Notes: a model not told the origin generated them from the sequence alone. Counted from the stretch's first letter, positions 1 through 9,585 are shown. The stretch is 64,000 bases of DNA from Bacillota bacterium (GCA_023430885.1 JAEYYH010000042.1:27771-91770); one strand, 5' to 3'. Numbers and translations are program-made.

Positions 1-16
1 CTATTATTATATATAT

Positions 17-2092
17 CTATACTTGACATTTAATTTCATCTTTCTTTATTAATCCATTCTCAAGTTCAATAAAATGATCATATAAATCCAAATTTTCTAA
101 TCTATGCGATACAAAAATAATAGTTTTATCTTTATATCTATTAAAGATATTTTTCAAAATTTTTCTTTCTAAATTAACGTCTACTTGATTAAGCCCTTCA
201 TCCACTAATAAAATATTAAATTTTGATAATAGTGCTCTACTTAAAATGATTCTTTGTTTTTGACCACCTGATATATTAAAACCATTTTCTTCTATTATCA
301 TATTATAACCCAACTTATTATTGTTAATAATTTCATCTACATAACAATCCTTTACTACATTAGTAAACTTATCACTATCATTATTATCTAAGTTTATATT
401 ATTATATAAACTATCTGTAAATAGAATCTCGTTTTGTGATATATAAGAAACACTATTTCTAATATTGCCTATATCATTAATATCGTCATTTCCTATAAAT
501 ATCTTCTCTCTTTTTACTTCATAATATTTCATAATTATCTTTAAAAGAGTACTCTTTCCTGAACCACTTTTGCCCGCAATAACTACTTTCTCACCTTGTT
601 TAATATCTAACTTAATATTTTTAAGTACCTCATTATCATAATTATAAATATAACTTAGATTATTAATTTTAATATTACCATTAACCTCTTTATTAATTAA
701 TTTATTTTCTTTATCTTCAAACATTTCATAAACTTTTTTAATAGCTTTTTTTGCTTCTTCAATACTTAAATCAAGCGATATAATGTTTCTTATAGGGGAA
801 AAGAAAAACATAGATATCGAATTGAATGCTATTAAAGTACCAATTGTTATAGTACCATCTATTACAAGTAAAATTCCATAGTACATAATTATAACTTCAC
901 TAATGCTATTTACTATTTCTTTTACTAAGTTTTGATTATTAATAAAATTGTCCAAATCAACTATTTTTTTTAAATATTTAACATATTTATTTTCATATTT
1001 TCTAATAATACTATTTTCAATATTTAAACCTTTGACCGTTTCAAAACCGTTTATACTTTCAAACATATAAGATGTCATACTAGCTTTTTCCTCATAAAAA
1101 CTATTTGTCTTTTCATTTAAAAAATGCTTTGAAATAATAAATATTAAAATATAACATATTAGAACTACTAAAGATATAAAAAACATATTGGGATTTATAA
1201 TATAAAGTATTAATGCCGAGAAAATTGTAAGTGGAAAATCCATAAATAAAGTTAAAATAAGATTGTTTATTAAATTTCTTATTTTTTCTAAATCATTTAT
1301 TTTTGATATTATTTCACCTGTTGTTCTATTACGATAATATTGATATGGGAGGGTCAAAACTTTCTTATAAACATCCATATTCATAGATATATCTATTTTT
1401 TGATTAACAAATATTAACAACTTATTTCTTAGATAGTTTGTTATTATTTTAAGTATATAGATTAGCATAAAAAAGATAAAAATAAATAATAAATAATTTT
1501 TGGGTGAACTAATTAAATCAAATAATAATTTTAAATAAAACGAAAATGCTATTGTTGCTATCATATATATGAAGGACATAAAAAATAATTCTAATATACT
1601 TTTTTTATAATTTTTCAAAATGTCTAATACTACTTTAAATAGTTTTACTTCTGCATTCTTTACTACAGGTTTTACTGGATAAGAGATTATCAATACATTA
1701 TTCCATATTTTATCAAATTCTTCGTAGGAGATTTTTTTAATTTTAGAATTGGGATCAGCTATTAATAAATATTTCTTTTTAAAGTTTATTTTATAAATTA
1801 TAATATAATGATTATAACTTTTATCTACAGTTACATGTGCTATAGCAGGAAGAATTAGATTATCGTTATTAATTTCACTTAATGATGCTTTGATGCCTTC
1901 AGCATTAAAACCTATTTCTTTAAATACTTCCACTATTTTTAAAGCACTTGTTCCTGTTTTATCAGTATTCAAATAATTAGACAAATCTTCTAAACTAATA
2001 TATCCATTATAATATTTAATAATCATCTGCATACATGCACATGCACAGTTTTTAAGACCATCTTGCTTAGTAAATGGATATTTATAATACAT
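17..2092 (-). CDS. C39-peptidase ABC exporter (bacteriocin/peptide type)
   Basis: This is a peptide exporter that cleaves a leader and pumps the peptide out. The N-terminal 140 residues resemble peptidase C39: a Gln-Asp pair, a Cys-rich stretch (CACAC, one of which would be the nucleophile), a His in YNHYIII and an Asp in IADP. About six membrane segments follow (roughly residues 155-430). The nucleotide-binding domain has Walker A GKSGSGKST, signature SGGQKQR, a Walker B ending LLVDEG and the SHR switch histidine. About 690 residues is the normal family length. I start at the ATG at 2092, eight bases after AAGGAGG; the GTG three codons upstream overlaps that ribosome site. No substrate with a double-glycine leader and no immunity gene is visible here, so the partner probably lies beyond position 1. 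The family call is firm; the cargo is unknown. Confidence 0.88.
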   Translation of the reverse strand: MYYKYPFTKQDGLKNCACACMQMIIKYYNGYISLEDLSNYLNTDKTGTSALKIVEVFKEIGFNAEGIKASLSEINNDNLILPAIAHVTVDKSYNHYIIIYKINFKKKYLLIADPNSKIKKISYEEFDKIWNNVLIISYPVKPVVKNAEVKLFKVVLDILKNYKKSILELFFMSFIYMIATIAFSFYLKLLFDLISSPKNYLLFIFIFFMLIYILKIITNYLRNKLLIFVNQKIDISMNMDVYKKVLTLPYQYYRNRTTGEIISKINDLEKIRNLINNLILTLFMDFPLTIFSALILYIINPNMFFISLVVLICYILIFIISKHFLNEKTNSFYEEKASMTSYMFESINGFETVKGLNIENSIIRKYENKYVKYLKKIVDLDNFINNQNLVKEIVNSISEVIIMYYGILLVIDGTITIGTLIAFNSISMFFFSPIRNIISLDLSIEEAKKAIKKVYEMFEDKENKLINKEVNGNIKINNLSYIYNYDNEVLKNIKLDIKQGEKVVIAGKSGSGKSTLLKIIMKYYEVKREKIFIGNDDINDIGNIRNSVSYISQNEILFTDSLYNNINLDNNDSDKFTNVVKDCYVDEIINNNKLGYNMIIEENGFNISGGQKQRIILSRALLSKFNILLVDEGLNQVDVNLERKILKNIFNRYKDKTIIFVSHRLENLDLYDHFIELENGLIKKDEIKCQV

Positions 2093-2151
2093 GTTTATCA
2101 CCTCCTTACTTATATGTTACATAAGAAAGTGTTTATTTCCTTTTTTATACG

Positions 2152-2182
2152 AAAAAAAATCCTAATAAATAGGATCTTTTTT
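2152..2182. terminator. Bidirectional intrinsic terminator
   Basis: A 6-bp stem ATCCTA/TAGGAT (2159-2175) has A/T runs on both sides. It ends the small gene at 2186-2332 on the minus strand and separates it from the exporter. Confidence 0.75.
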
Positions 2183-2185
2183 CTG

Positions 2186-2332
2186 TTATTTTTCTAACTC
2201 ATCACATTGGCACTTGTATTTATCATCGATAAATTCTGTAACCATCTGCATCATATCTGCACTATACCTTTGATATACTATAGCAGCTGCCGCTCCTATA
2301 GCAAGGAGTGTTAAGCATTTAACAACTTTCAT
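2186..2332 (-). CDS. Small single-span membrane protein, unknown
   Basis: I do not recognise this 48-residue protein. A hydrophobic stretch (roughly residues 4-20, rich in Ala and Ile) follows a short basic start, then a polar tail ends with a CxC pair and acidic residues. The ATG at 2332 is chosen because GAGAGGTGA lies just upstream; a longer reading from 2371 lacks such a site. It sits between recD2 and the C39 exporter and ends at a clear terminator. It has no double-glycine leader, so it is a poor candidate for the exporter's cargo. It could be an anchor or a small regulator. Confidence 0.5.
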   Translation of the reverse strand: MKVVKCLTLLAIGAAAAIVYQRYSADMMQMVTEFIDDKYKCQCDELEK

Positions 2333-2388
2333 AATATCACCTCTCAAGTTAGAAAAGTCCTTTGTATGCATACGGTAATAGTATGTGT

Positions 2389-4614
2389 TTAGTTTTGCTT
2401 ATTATACAAAATATTTGCTATTTTATCTAGTAAGGAGGTTTTTCTAATATACTCATTACCATTATTAACTGAATATACAAAAGCTGATGGTTCTCCTAAA
2501 ATAATTAGTTTCTTTTTGGCTCTTGTTATTGCTGTATATAGAAGTTTTCTATAAAGCATTCTTTTAAAACTATTACATATTGGAAGAATAACCATTTCAA
2601 ATTCACTACCTTGAGCTTTATGAATGCTTATTATATAACCATGTTTAAATTTATTAAAATCTTTAGGAACATATTTTACTACATTACCATCAAAATCAAT
2701 ATCAATTTCATTTTTACCACTTTTACTAGTATTAGCATAAATAATACTTTTTATTACACCAATATCACCATTAAAAACATTTAAGTCTGGCATATTAACT
2801 AGTTGTAAAATTTTATCATTTTCGCGATATGTTACATCACCATATATAATTTCCCTTTTATCATCGCTTGGAGCATTAAATATTTTTTGTAATTCTATAT
2901 TTAAATTATCAATACCATTTTCTCCATGATACATTGGCGCCATTAACTGTACTCTTTTATAATCATATCCTTTATTTAATACTTGCTTACATAATTTTTT
3001 TAAATTTTCTTTTATACTAGAACCATTACATTCTAAAAAAGTATAATCACTTCTTGTTTCTAAAAAATTTTCTGATAAATCATTGTCTTTTATTTCAATT
3101 GCTAGAGTATTAATGTAAGAATTTTCATCTTGCCTATAAAGTAAATCTAAATGAACAGTATCTATAACATCACTTTCAATTAAATCTTTTAAAACTTGTC
3201 CTGGTCCTACACTAGGAAGTTGATTATAATCACCTACTAGTACAACTTGAATATTATCAGTTAATCCTTTAAATAAACTATCTAGTAAGTTAATATCGAT
3301 CATACTTACTTCATCTACAATAATAAAGCTACTTTTATCCGGAGTATATTCATCTACTGCAAACTTATTTGTCTCTTTATTCCATTTTAAAAATCTATGA
3401 ATAGTACTTGCAGGAAGATTGGTAGATTCACTCATACGTTTACTTGCTCTACCGGTTGGTGCTAATAAAGCTAATTTTTCAGTAAGCTGGTCATTACTTA
3501 ATTTATTTAGTTCTGAATATAGTTCAACAATAGCTTTAATAATGGTTGTTTTACCTGTTCCTGGACCACCAGTTATAATTAATATATTATTTTGTAAAGC
3601 CTTCATAATAGCTTCTTTTTGTTTATCATTATATATAATACCTGTTGTTTCTTCTAAATGACTTAAATAGTTATTTAATTTGGGGTAAACTTTATTTTCT
3701 CTAGAAGCTAATTTGATAATCTTATTTGCAACATAGTCTTCTGCTTTCCATATATCAGCTAAATAGTAATGTTCATCATATTTTATTATTTTATTTTCTT
3801 TTTCAAGTTCAAATAAATTATCATCAAAATAATCAGTATTTAGTTCAGTTCTAAGATATAATTCAACATTTTTAATAATATCGCCATATTCTAAATAAGT
3901 ATCTCCATTTGAAAAAACTAAATTTTTAACAACATACATTATAGTTGCTTTTACCCTATTACTGTCATCAGGATTAATTCCCTGTTTCATAGCAATATCA
4001 TCTACTTTTAAAAATGATAATTCATCTACATTATCTATTATGGAATAGATATTTTTTTCTATTATATCTTTTGTCATATTTTTATAAACGTTATATATAC
4101 TCATAGCATCTTTCATTGAAAAACCAAGTTCAGTTAAATAAATAATTGTCGCACTGCTTTCATTATATTTAATTAAACTATTATATATTGAAGTTGCTTT
4201 TTTACTAGTTAATTTTGGGACTAAATTAAGAATAGCTGGATCTTCCATAATTTTATCAAGCACATCAAGACCTAAAGTATCTACGATGGCAGCAGCCATT
4301 TTATCACCTACTCCAGGAAATAAATCACTTGATAAAAATTCAATTAATCCATCTTTATCTTCAGGTTTTACTCTTTCATATTCAGATACTTGAAATTGAA
4401 AACCATATTTAGGATGTTCTAAACTTTCACCATAAAATATATACATATCTTCTTCATTAAGTTCATGAAAATATCCAGTAAAGGTGATTGTCTTATTTAT
4501 AAAATCTTCTAACTCAGTACTATTAGTTTCTTTAACTCTAAAAAGGCCAATTACATAGCCTTTATCTGATTTAAATATTGTTTTTTTAAAATTACCTTTA
4601 ATATATATCTTCAT
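2389..4614 (-). CDS. recD2: RecD2-type ATP-dependent DNA helicase
   Basis: RecD2 is a 5'-3' superfamily 1B helicase that acts in DNA repair outside any RecBCD complex. The first ~330 residues are the N-terminal region with tandem helix-hairpin-helix-like elements (around PGVGDKMAAAIVDTLG). Walker A GGPGTGKTT is near residue 350. It is followed by a Walker B region (IIVDEVSM), motif III-type GDYNQLPSVGPG, and the C-terminal motifs HKAQGSEF and TAITRAK. At 741 residues it has typical length. The start is supported by AAAGGTGG before the ATG. It is transcribed alone or with the small downstream gene. Confidence 0.95.
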   Translation of the reverse strand: MKIYIKGNFKKTIFKSDKGYVIGLFRVKETNSTELEDFINKTITFTGYFHELNEEDMYIFYGESLEHPKYGFQFQVSEYERVKPEDKDGLIEFLSSDLFPGVGDKMAAAIVDTLGLDVLDKIMEDPAILNLVPKLTSKKATSIYNSLIKYNESSATIIYLTELGFSMKDAMSIYNVYKNMTKDIIEKNIYSIIDNVDELSFLKVDDIAMKQGINPDDSNRVKATIMYVVKNLVFSNGDTYLEYGDIIKNVELYLRTELNTDYFDDNLFELEKENKIIKYDEHYYLADIWKAEDYVANKIIKLASRENKVYPKLNNYLSHLEETTGIIYNDKQKEAIMKALQNNILIITGGPGTGKTTIIKAIVELYSELNKLSNDQLTEKLALLAPTGRASKRMSESTNLPASTIHRFLKWNKETNKFAVDEYTPDKSSFIIVDEVSMIDINLLDSLFKGLTDNIQVVLVGDYNQLPSVGPGQVLKDLIESDVIDTVHLDLLYRQDENSYINTLAIEIKDNDLSENFLETRSDYTFLECNGSSIKENLKKLCKQVLNKGYDYKRVQLMAPMYHGENGIDNLNIELQKIFNAPSDDKREIIYGDVTYRENDKILQLVNMPDLNVFNGDIGVIKSIIYANTSKSGKNEIDIDFDGNVVKYVPKDFNKFKHGYIISIHKAQGSEFEMVILPICNSFKRMLYRKLLYTAITRAKKKLIILGEPSAFVYSVNNGNEYIRKTSLLDKIANILYNKQN

Positions 4615-4650
4615 GTCATACCACCTTTATATATATTACCATAGATAAAA

Positions 4651-4676
4651 AGAAAATCCTAGTTATAGGACTTTCT
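4651..4676 (-). terminator. Intrinsic terminator
   Basis: Inverted repeat TCCTA-gtta-TAGGA extended by A/T pairs, followed on the minus strand by a T-rich run. It closes the 6226-4677 gene group just before recD2. Confidence 0.65.
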
Positions 4677-5354
4677 TTAGTTAGATTTTTGATATGTTTT
4701 TGGCTCGGCTGTTCCATCATCGATAACATTGCCATCTTTGTCAGTATAACCTGAGATATATTTTACCCAGTCTATATATGACCCGTTAAATGGTGTTCCA
4801 TCCTCGTATGTTGCACCAATTGGGGCTACATTATTTTCTCTTCTTTCATCATTAATCTGTTCTACATACTGAATATTTTCTTCTGCTTTTTCTTTGGTTG
4901 CTTCATCATATGTATTAAGTGCTAATGCTGTAAAACCCGTTAACATCAAAGTACACGCTACTCCGCAAGCTAGCATTTTTGTAGTATTTACTGTTTTTAT
5001 CGCATGAGATGCTTTTACTAGAGCTTCTAATCTATCGGTATATGGTTTGTTATCTTCATAATATGCTTTTGATACTTTTACACGATGAGCATATTTGATT
5101 TTTTTGCCCGAAGGCATTTCTACACCATAAACAAAACGATATATTACATATTTTCCATCTTTTTTTTCTATTTTATCGCCTTTTAATAACTCTTTATTGT
5201 TTATTAAATCACTTACAACATCTACAACATCATCTTTACTGTATGGTACTAAAAGTCCTTGTCCATCTCTTTCAAGTTTGCCATAGCTAAGTGATCTATA
5301 TGCAGGTTCATCTGGTCTTCTAATGACATAAGTATTTGTTTCTTTAATCCCCAT
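4677..5354 (-). CDS. Single-span membrane protein, unknown
   Basis: I do not recognise a family. The protein has 225 residues: a polar, presumably cytoplasmic N-terminal part (1-120, many Lys and Tyr), one hydrophobic segment (about 127-145, LACGVACTLMLTGFTALAL) and an outward acidic tail of about 75 residues ending near KSN. Its ATG follows TAGGTGAATT. It is the last gene of a group with a DUF1292 protein and another single-span protein that also has a short outside domain, so the three may act together at the membrane. No catalytic motif is visible. Confidence 0.7.
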   Translation of the reverse strand: MGIKETNTYVIRRPDEPAYRSLSYGKLERDGQGLLVPYSKDDVVDVVSDLINNKELLKGDKIEKKDGKYVIYRFVYGVEMPSGKKIKYAHRVKVSKAYYEDNKPYTDRLEALVKASHAIKTVNTTKMLACGVACTLMLTGFTALALNTYDEATKEKAEENIQYVEQINDERRENNVAPIGATYEDGTPFNGSYIDWVKYISGYTDKDGNVIDDGTAEPKTYQKSN

Positions 5355-5361
5355 AATTCAC

Positions 5362-5595
5362 CTACCCATTATTCTTATCTGCATAATACATTAAAGCTTG
5401 ATCAAATTCTGCATCATCCTTTAAACCAATAAGCATTTTACCTTTTGGTTCTTCTTTTACTTTGCGAATACAAAAATCTGTCTCATCAGAAATATTAGAT
5501 AAATATACATACGTATTATTATTTTCTGTTATTTCATCAATAATGGCATACTGTTTTCCATCTTCTAGCGTAACAAAATCTAATTCTTGTTCCAT
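5362..5595 (-). CDS. DUF1292 family protein
   Basis: A 77-residue acidic soluble protein that matches the DUF1292 (YrzB-like) pattern: an N-terminal Phe-Val-Thr-Leu-Glu-Asp-Gly-Lys strand pair, a central YVYLSN strand, and a C-terminal D-A-E-F-D-Q-A helix. Members are common in Firmicutes and their function is not established. In Bacillus-type genomes such genes often lie near yrrK/yrzL, but here the neighbours are two unknown membrane proteins, eight bases from the next gene. The start ATG has AGGGGA at a good distance. Confidence 0.7.
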   Translation of the reverse strand: MEQELDFVTLEDGKQYAIIDEITENNNTYVYLSNISDETDFCIRKVKEEPKGKMLIGLKDDAEFDQALMYYADKNNG

Positions 5596-5605
5596 ATATA
5601 TTCCC

Positions 5606-6226
5606 CTATCTACTTTTTATTTCATCTACTTGTGATTGCATTTCATTTGCATTGTGCTCATTTACTATCATATTAGTCATAGCTGCTTCATAAGCATTAT
5701 AATCAGCTTTTCCATCTTTATCTACAAAACCTTTTGAAACAACATAATCATTAAAACTATTAAATTTTTGTGCTGCTTCTTCTGCTTTTTTCTGAAAGTC
5801 TACTGAAGATATAACATCATTCATTTGTTCTATTTTATTACCTTCATTATAGCCAATGTTCATGTAAACACCGTATATACCCTTATCAATATTATCTTGA
5901 TCACTTGTTAGTTCACTTGCTATATCATAAGTATCATAAAAATAATGCTGATTATCATCAGTTCTATGTGTTTCTTTATTGACTAGTTGTGAATAACTAG
6001 ATGTTTCTTCCCTAACAATTTTTGATTCACTTAAATTTTCAGATATAACATGGCCTCCATATACAAGAGCGCTTGTTGCTAACACAGCAATCATAGCTCC
6101 AGCTAAAAAAGTTGTTTTTAGTCTAGCAATATAAGCTTCCTTAGTCATTTTTACATATCTTACTTTTTTTTCTTCGCCCACACTTTTATTGCGAGCTCTT
6201 TCATACATTTCTTCTCTATTACTCAT
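5606..6226 (-). CDS. Single-span membrane protein, unknown
   Basis: This protein of 206 residues has a basic cytoplasmic N-terminus of ~38 residues, one membrane helix (about 39-58, TTFLAGAMIAVLATSALVYG) and a ~145-residue outside domain that is polar and probably helical, without Cys. The start follows AGGAGG. It heads the 6226-4677 group, 10 bases from the DUF1292 gene. I cannot assign a function; the domain has no recognisable peptidase or binding motif. Confidence 0.7.
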   Translation of the reverse strand: MSNREEMYERARNKSVGEEKKVRYVKMTKEAYIARLKTTFLAGAMIAVLATSALVYGGHVISENLSESKIVREETSSYSQLVNKETHRTDDNQHYFYDTYDIASELTSDQDNIDKGIYGVYMNIGYNEGNKIEQMNDVISSVDFQKKAEEAAQKFNSFNDYVVSKGFVDKDGKADYNAYEAAMTNMIVNEHNANEMQSQVDEIKSR

Positions 6227-6252
6227 CTTGCTAACCTCCTATATTAAATATA

Positions 6253-7554
6253 CTATAAATTGTCATTAGTGTCAAACAATCTACCTATTACATATGGGTA
6301 GTTAACACTTTCTATTGTACACTTTATATCGCTATGTATAAGTTCCTTATCGCTCTCAAGTTTAACAGATAAATAATTACCTGTGTGTCCTATTAAACAG
6401 CCATTTCTTTTAACCTCTGGAATGAAGGTAACTTCCTTACCAATAAATTTATTCATATACTCTATTTCCAATTTTTTTGATAATTCTAATATTTTTTTAA
6501 CTCGTAATTTCTTTATATCCTCAGGTATTTGATTAGGCATTGTTTCTGCTACTGTTCCTTTTCTTACTGAAAAAGGAAAAACATGTATTTTAGAAAATCT
6601 TATTTTCTCTAAAGTATTTAAAGTCTCATTAAAATCTTCCTCAGTTTCATTAGGAAATCCTACTATCAAATCAGTAGTTATTGAAATATTAGGTCTAATT
6701 TTTTTAATTGTTTCTATTTTATTAACAAAATAATCAACGTCATATTTTCTATTCATTTCTTTTAATGTTTTATTACATCCAGATTGAATTGGAACATGTA
6801 AATGATCTACAATTGTTTTATTGTCTTCTAATACCTTTAAAAATTTATCATTTAGTTCAGTTATTTCTATTGATGAGATACGAAGGCGTTCTAAACCTTT
6901 TATTTTACATAAAGAGGTAAGTAAGTCTGAAAAATCATAGCCTTCTAAATCAGCACCATAATGACCAGTATGAATACCTGCCAAAACAATTTCCTTGTGC
7001 CCCATTTTAGTAAGATTGGTTACTTCTTCTATAACATCTTCTGGTTTCTTACTTCTTACCTTGCCTCTACTATATGGAATAATACAGTATGAGCAAAAAT
7101 TTTCACAACCATCTTCAATTTTTACAAAAGCCCTTGTTTGTTCAAAATTATTTAAACGCATATTTTCAAATGGAACATCCTCTATTTGATATATATTAGT
7201 TATTTGATTTTCTTTAACCATATATTCATTAATATATTTTATTATTTTACTTTTATCATGATTTCCTAAAACAATAGATACTCCATCTACATCTTTAAGT
7301 TTATCTGAATTAATTTGTGAAAAGCAGCCTGTTACTATTAAAATGCAGCCTGGATTTTCTTTTATAGTATGTCTTATTATTTTTAATGACTTAGAATCAG
7401 ATGTGTTTGTTACAGTACAAGTATTAACTATTGCTATATCTGCCTTTTCGCCGTCCTTAATAGCCTCATATCCTTCATTTATAAGTAGGTCATGCATAAC
7501 GCTACTTTCATATGTATTAACTTTACATCCTAGTGTTTTTATTGTAAATTTCAT
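6253..7554 (-). CDS. mtaB: tRNA t6A37 methylthiotransferase MtaB
   Basis: This radical-SAM enzyme adds a methylthio group to t6A at tRNA position 37. The UPF0004 domain comes first, with Cys in TLGCKVN, NTCTVTN and VTGCFSQ for the auxiliary cluster. The radical-SAM motif CENFCSYCIIPYSRG is near residue 150, and a short TRAM-like domain with HTGNYLSVKL is at the end. TLGCKVN and CTVTN favour MtaB over MiaB. I start at the ATG at 7554, eight bases after GGGAGG; the TTG two codons upstream is unlikely. A weak hairpin separates it from the upstream membrane-protein gene, so the two could be co-transcribed with partial read-through. Confidence 0.93.
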   Translation of the reverse strand: MKFTIKTLGCKVNTYESSVMHDLLINEGYEAIKDGEKADIAIVNTCTVTNTSDSKSLKIIRHTIKENPGCILIVTGCFSQINSDKLKDVDGVSIVLGNHDKSKIIKYINEYMVKENQITNIYQIEDVPFENMRLNNFEQTRAFVKIEDGCENFCSYCIIPYSRGKVRSKKPEDVIEEVTNLTKMGHKEIVLAGIHTGHYGADLEGYDFSDLLTSLCKIKGLERLRISSIEITELNDKFLKVLEDNKTIVDHLHVPIQSGCNKTLKEMNRKYDVDYFVNKIETIKKIRPNISITTDLIVGFPNETEEDFNETLNTLEKIRFSKIHVFPFSVRKGTVAETMPNQIPEDIKKLRVKKILELSKKLEIEYMNKFIGKEVTFIPEVKRNGCLIGHTGNYLSVKLESDKELIHSDIKCTIESVNYPYVIGRLFDTNDNL

Positions 7555-7566
7555 TTTCAAAACCTC

Positions 7567-7591
7567 CCAAAAATAAACCTTAAAGGTTTAT
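7567..7591 (-). terminator. Weak terminator or attenuator before mtaB
   Basis: ATAAACC-TTTAA-GGTTTAT stem with a five-base T run, overlapping the end of the upstream gene. The short T run suggests partial termination. Confidence 0.45.
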
Positions 7592-8511
7592 AGATTTCGT
7601 CTAAATTCCTTTAAGGTATTTAAAAATTCATCATTTTCAGCATTTATGTCAAATTCATCATCTGATAATATAGATGTTTGAATTAGTTCTTCTGTTTCAA
7701 CTGTCTTTTTTACAGTTGGATATTCTGCATTACTTGAAAGTCTACCAAATATTGGTGAAACAAATTCACTATTCATAAATGGTCTATTTTCATCTCTGTC
7801 AGGAATAGGCTCTAAAACAATATTTTTAAAATCAGGTAATTCATCTAAATAATTAGATGAAGTTTCTTCTGCTTTTTCTGCTTTCAAAATTTCTTCATTG
7901 TTTAAAGCAAGCTTGCGATTTAATAATTCTTGATAACTTATAACCGCATTCTCTTCTTGTTCTTCTTCATAACGATCTATAGTTTCATACTTTTGCTTTT
8001 CAAGATCACCTTGCATTGCTTTTAACACTTCTTCAATGCTAGCACCATTTTTCGCATCTTGTGCTTCTTCTAATACTGCATTATTGCTAGGTGCAATAAC
8101 TTCTTCATCATATATTTCATATATTGGCTCATATGGTGGTACATATTTTGGCGCTGGTGTAGGTTCTACTGTTGTATAAGAAGGAAACTCTGCTATTTTA
8201 CTTATTGGAGCAGTAGTTACTACTGGCTCATCTAAAATTGCAATTTCTTCCGCTTGTTCAGGTTCATACATACTTGCTATTTGTGGATCATTTTCTTTTA
8301 CAGCTTCAATTGATGGTATATTTTCAGTCGCCAAAGCTATATGAATATCAGGTTCAGGTGTACTAATTTTCTCTTCTTTCTTGTCTTTATTAGAAGATGT
8401 ATTCTTTCCACCTTTTATAGTTAAAATAATGCATATAACCCCTATCACAATTATTACACCAATTAACCCACCTAATATTAAAACATCACTATTTGTTAAA
8501 TTTTCAAACAT
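7588..8511 (-). CDS. Membrane-anchored acidic protein, unknown
   Basis: I do not recognise this 307-residue protein. It has an N-terminal membrane helix (about residues 10-31, VLILGGLIGVIIVIGVICII), then a Lys stretch and a long, strongly acidic and Pro/Glu-rich region with no Cys, likely disordered and cytoplasmic. This layout resembles ZipA/EzrA-like or septal scaffold anchors, but no such domain can be shown. The last ~30 residues (DEFLNTLKEFRRNL) may form a short docking helix. It lies seven bases after rsmE and before mtaB, a position shared with housekeeping RNA-modification genes. Confidence 0.65.
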   Translation of the reverse strand: MFENLTNSDVLILGGLIGVIIVIGVICIILTIKGGKNTSSNKDKKEEKISTPEPDIHIALATENIPSIEAVKENDPQIASMYEPEQAEEIAILDEPVVTTAPISKIAEFPSYTTVEPTPAPKYVPPYEPIYEIYDEEVIAPSNNAVLEEAQDAKNGASIEEVLKAMQGDLEKQKYETIDRYEEEQEENAVISYQELLNRKLALNNEEILKAEKAEETSSNYLDELPDFKNIVLEPIPDRDENRPFMNSEFVSPIFGRLSSNAEYPTVKKTVETEELIQTSILSDDEFDINAENDEFLNTLKEFRRNL

Positions 8512-8517
8512 ATTCTA

Positions 8518-9228
8518 TCACTCCATAAATTCATAATTTAGAGCACTTAAAATGAATATTGGGACTGTCTCCACTCTCATTATCCTATCTCCTAATGATA
8601 CTCTCGTAAATCCTTGATTTACTAGCAGCTGTTCCTCATCGTCAGATATTCCACCTTCTGGTCCTACTACTATACTTATTTTATCATAATTTTGATTAGT
8701 GGTCAAAAAATTTTTAATAGTTTTTTGCTTTTCAGTAGTACTGCATACTAACTTAATACCATCAATATCAATTAACTGGTTAATAGTTTTTACACTTGTA
8801 ATTAATGGTATATCAGTTCTTTTAGACTGCTCACTAGCTTCCTTACAAATCCTCGCCCATCTTTCAATCTTTTTATCTTCTTTACCTTTTTCAAGTTTAA
8901 TAATACTACGTTTCATTATAACAGGTATTATTTCATACACACCAAGTTCAGTAGCTTTTTGAAGAATTAAATCCATTTTTTGTTCCTTCAATAATGGAAT
9001 AATTAAAGTTACTTTATGAGCATTAATACTTCCGTTAGGTACTTCATTAATTATAGAAACAAAAGGTAGTTCATTTACATTTACTTCACATATAAAAACT
9101 GTAGAATTGTAAACAACTTCTACCTTGTCATTATCCTTCATTCTCATAACCTTGGTTATGTGGTATATATCATCATTACTAAGTTCCATTTTATTATCTT
9201 TTTTTGCTTTTGAAAAATATCTTTGCAT
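8518..9228 (-). CDS. rsmE: 16S rRNA (uracil1498-N3)-methyltransferase RsmE
   Basis: RsmE methylates U1498 of 16S rRNA. It has an N-terminal PUA-like part (residues 1-70) and a SPOUT knot domain with the family signatures KATELGVYEIIPV, EASEQSKR, VGPEGGIS and LGDRIMRVETVP. The 236-residue length is typical. It ends with TGA, one of the clear uses of that codon as a stop here. It is probably co-transcribed with the acidic membrane protein downstream. The ribosome site before its ATG is weak (GGTGAAGAAGAA). Confidence 0.95.
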   Translation of the reverse strand: MQRYFSKAKKDNKMELSNDDIYHITKVMRMKDNDKVEVVYNSTVFICEVNVNELPFVSIINEVPNGSINAHKVTLIIPLLKEQKMDLILQKATELGVYEIIPVIMKRSIIKLEKGKEDKKIERWARICKEASEQSKRTDIPLITSVKTINQLIDIDGIKLVCSTTEKQKTIKNFLTTNQNYDKISIVVGPEGGISDDEEQLLVNQGFTRVSLGDRIMRVETVPIFILSALNYEFME

Positions 9229-9249
9229 TTCTTCTTCACCATTTATATT

Positions 9250-9304
9250 TTAACAAAAAAAAAGAATTAAGTCTATAAATTAGACCCAATCCAATTCTTT
9301 AATT
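9250..9304 (-). terminator. Intrinsic terminator overlapping the end of trxA
   Basis: AAAGAATT ... AATTCTTT arms enclose a second TCTA/TAGA stem and are followed by nine T on the minus strand. The 5' arm lies in the last trxA codons. Confidence 0.65.
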
Positions 9305-9581
9305 CATCAATTTCCATATAGCCAATCTTTGTGTCAATTAACTTTCCATCTCTAAATATTAATAACGTAGGAACTGACATAACTTTAAACTTAGCAGCTA
9401 TTTCTAAATTGTCATCTGAATTAACTTTTACTAAATCGACACCAAGTTCTTTTACAACATGTTCAATGTTAGGACTAAGCATTTTGCAAGGACCACACCA
9501 AGGAGCAAAAATGTCTACTACTACTAAACCCGAACTAATTAATTTTTCAAAATCATCCGTAGTTTTTTTTACAATAATCAT
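9273..9581 (-). CDS. trxA: Thioredoxin
   Basis: A small cytoplasmic disulfide reductase. The active site WCGPCK follows VVVDIFAP, and the cis-Pro is in MSVPTLLIF. At 102 residues it is the usual size. It lies five bases downstream of cvpA and ends in a terminator, so it forms a two-gene unit with cvpA. No thioredoxin reductase is in the window. Confidence 0.95.
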   Translation of the reverse strand: MIIVKKTTDDFEKLISSGLVVVDIFAPWCGPCKMLSPNIEHVVKELGVDLVKVNSDDNLEIAAKFKVMSVPTLLIFRDGKLIDTKIGYMEIDELKNWIGSNL

Positions 9582-9585
9582 TTTT

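Noticed and set aside
2186..2332. Bacteriocin cargo of the C39 exporter
   Set aside because: It has no double-glycine leader and its hydrophobic part is an N-terminal membrane helix; the terminator separates it from the exporter.
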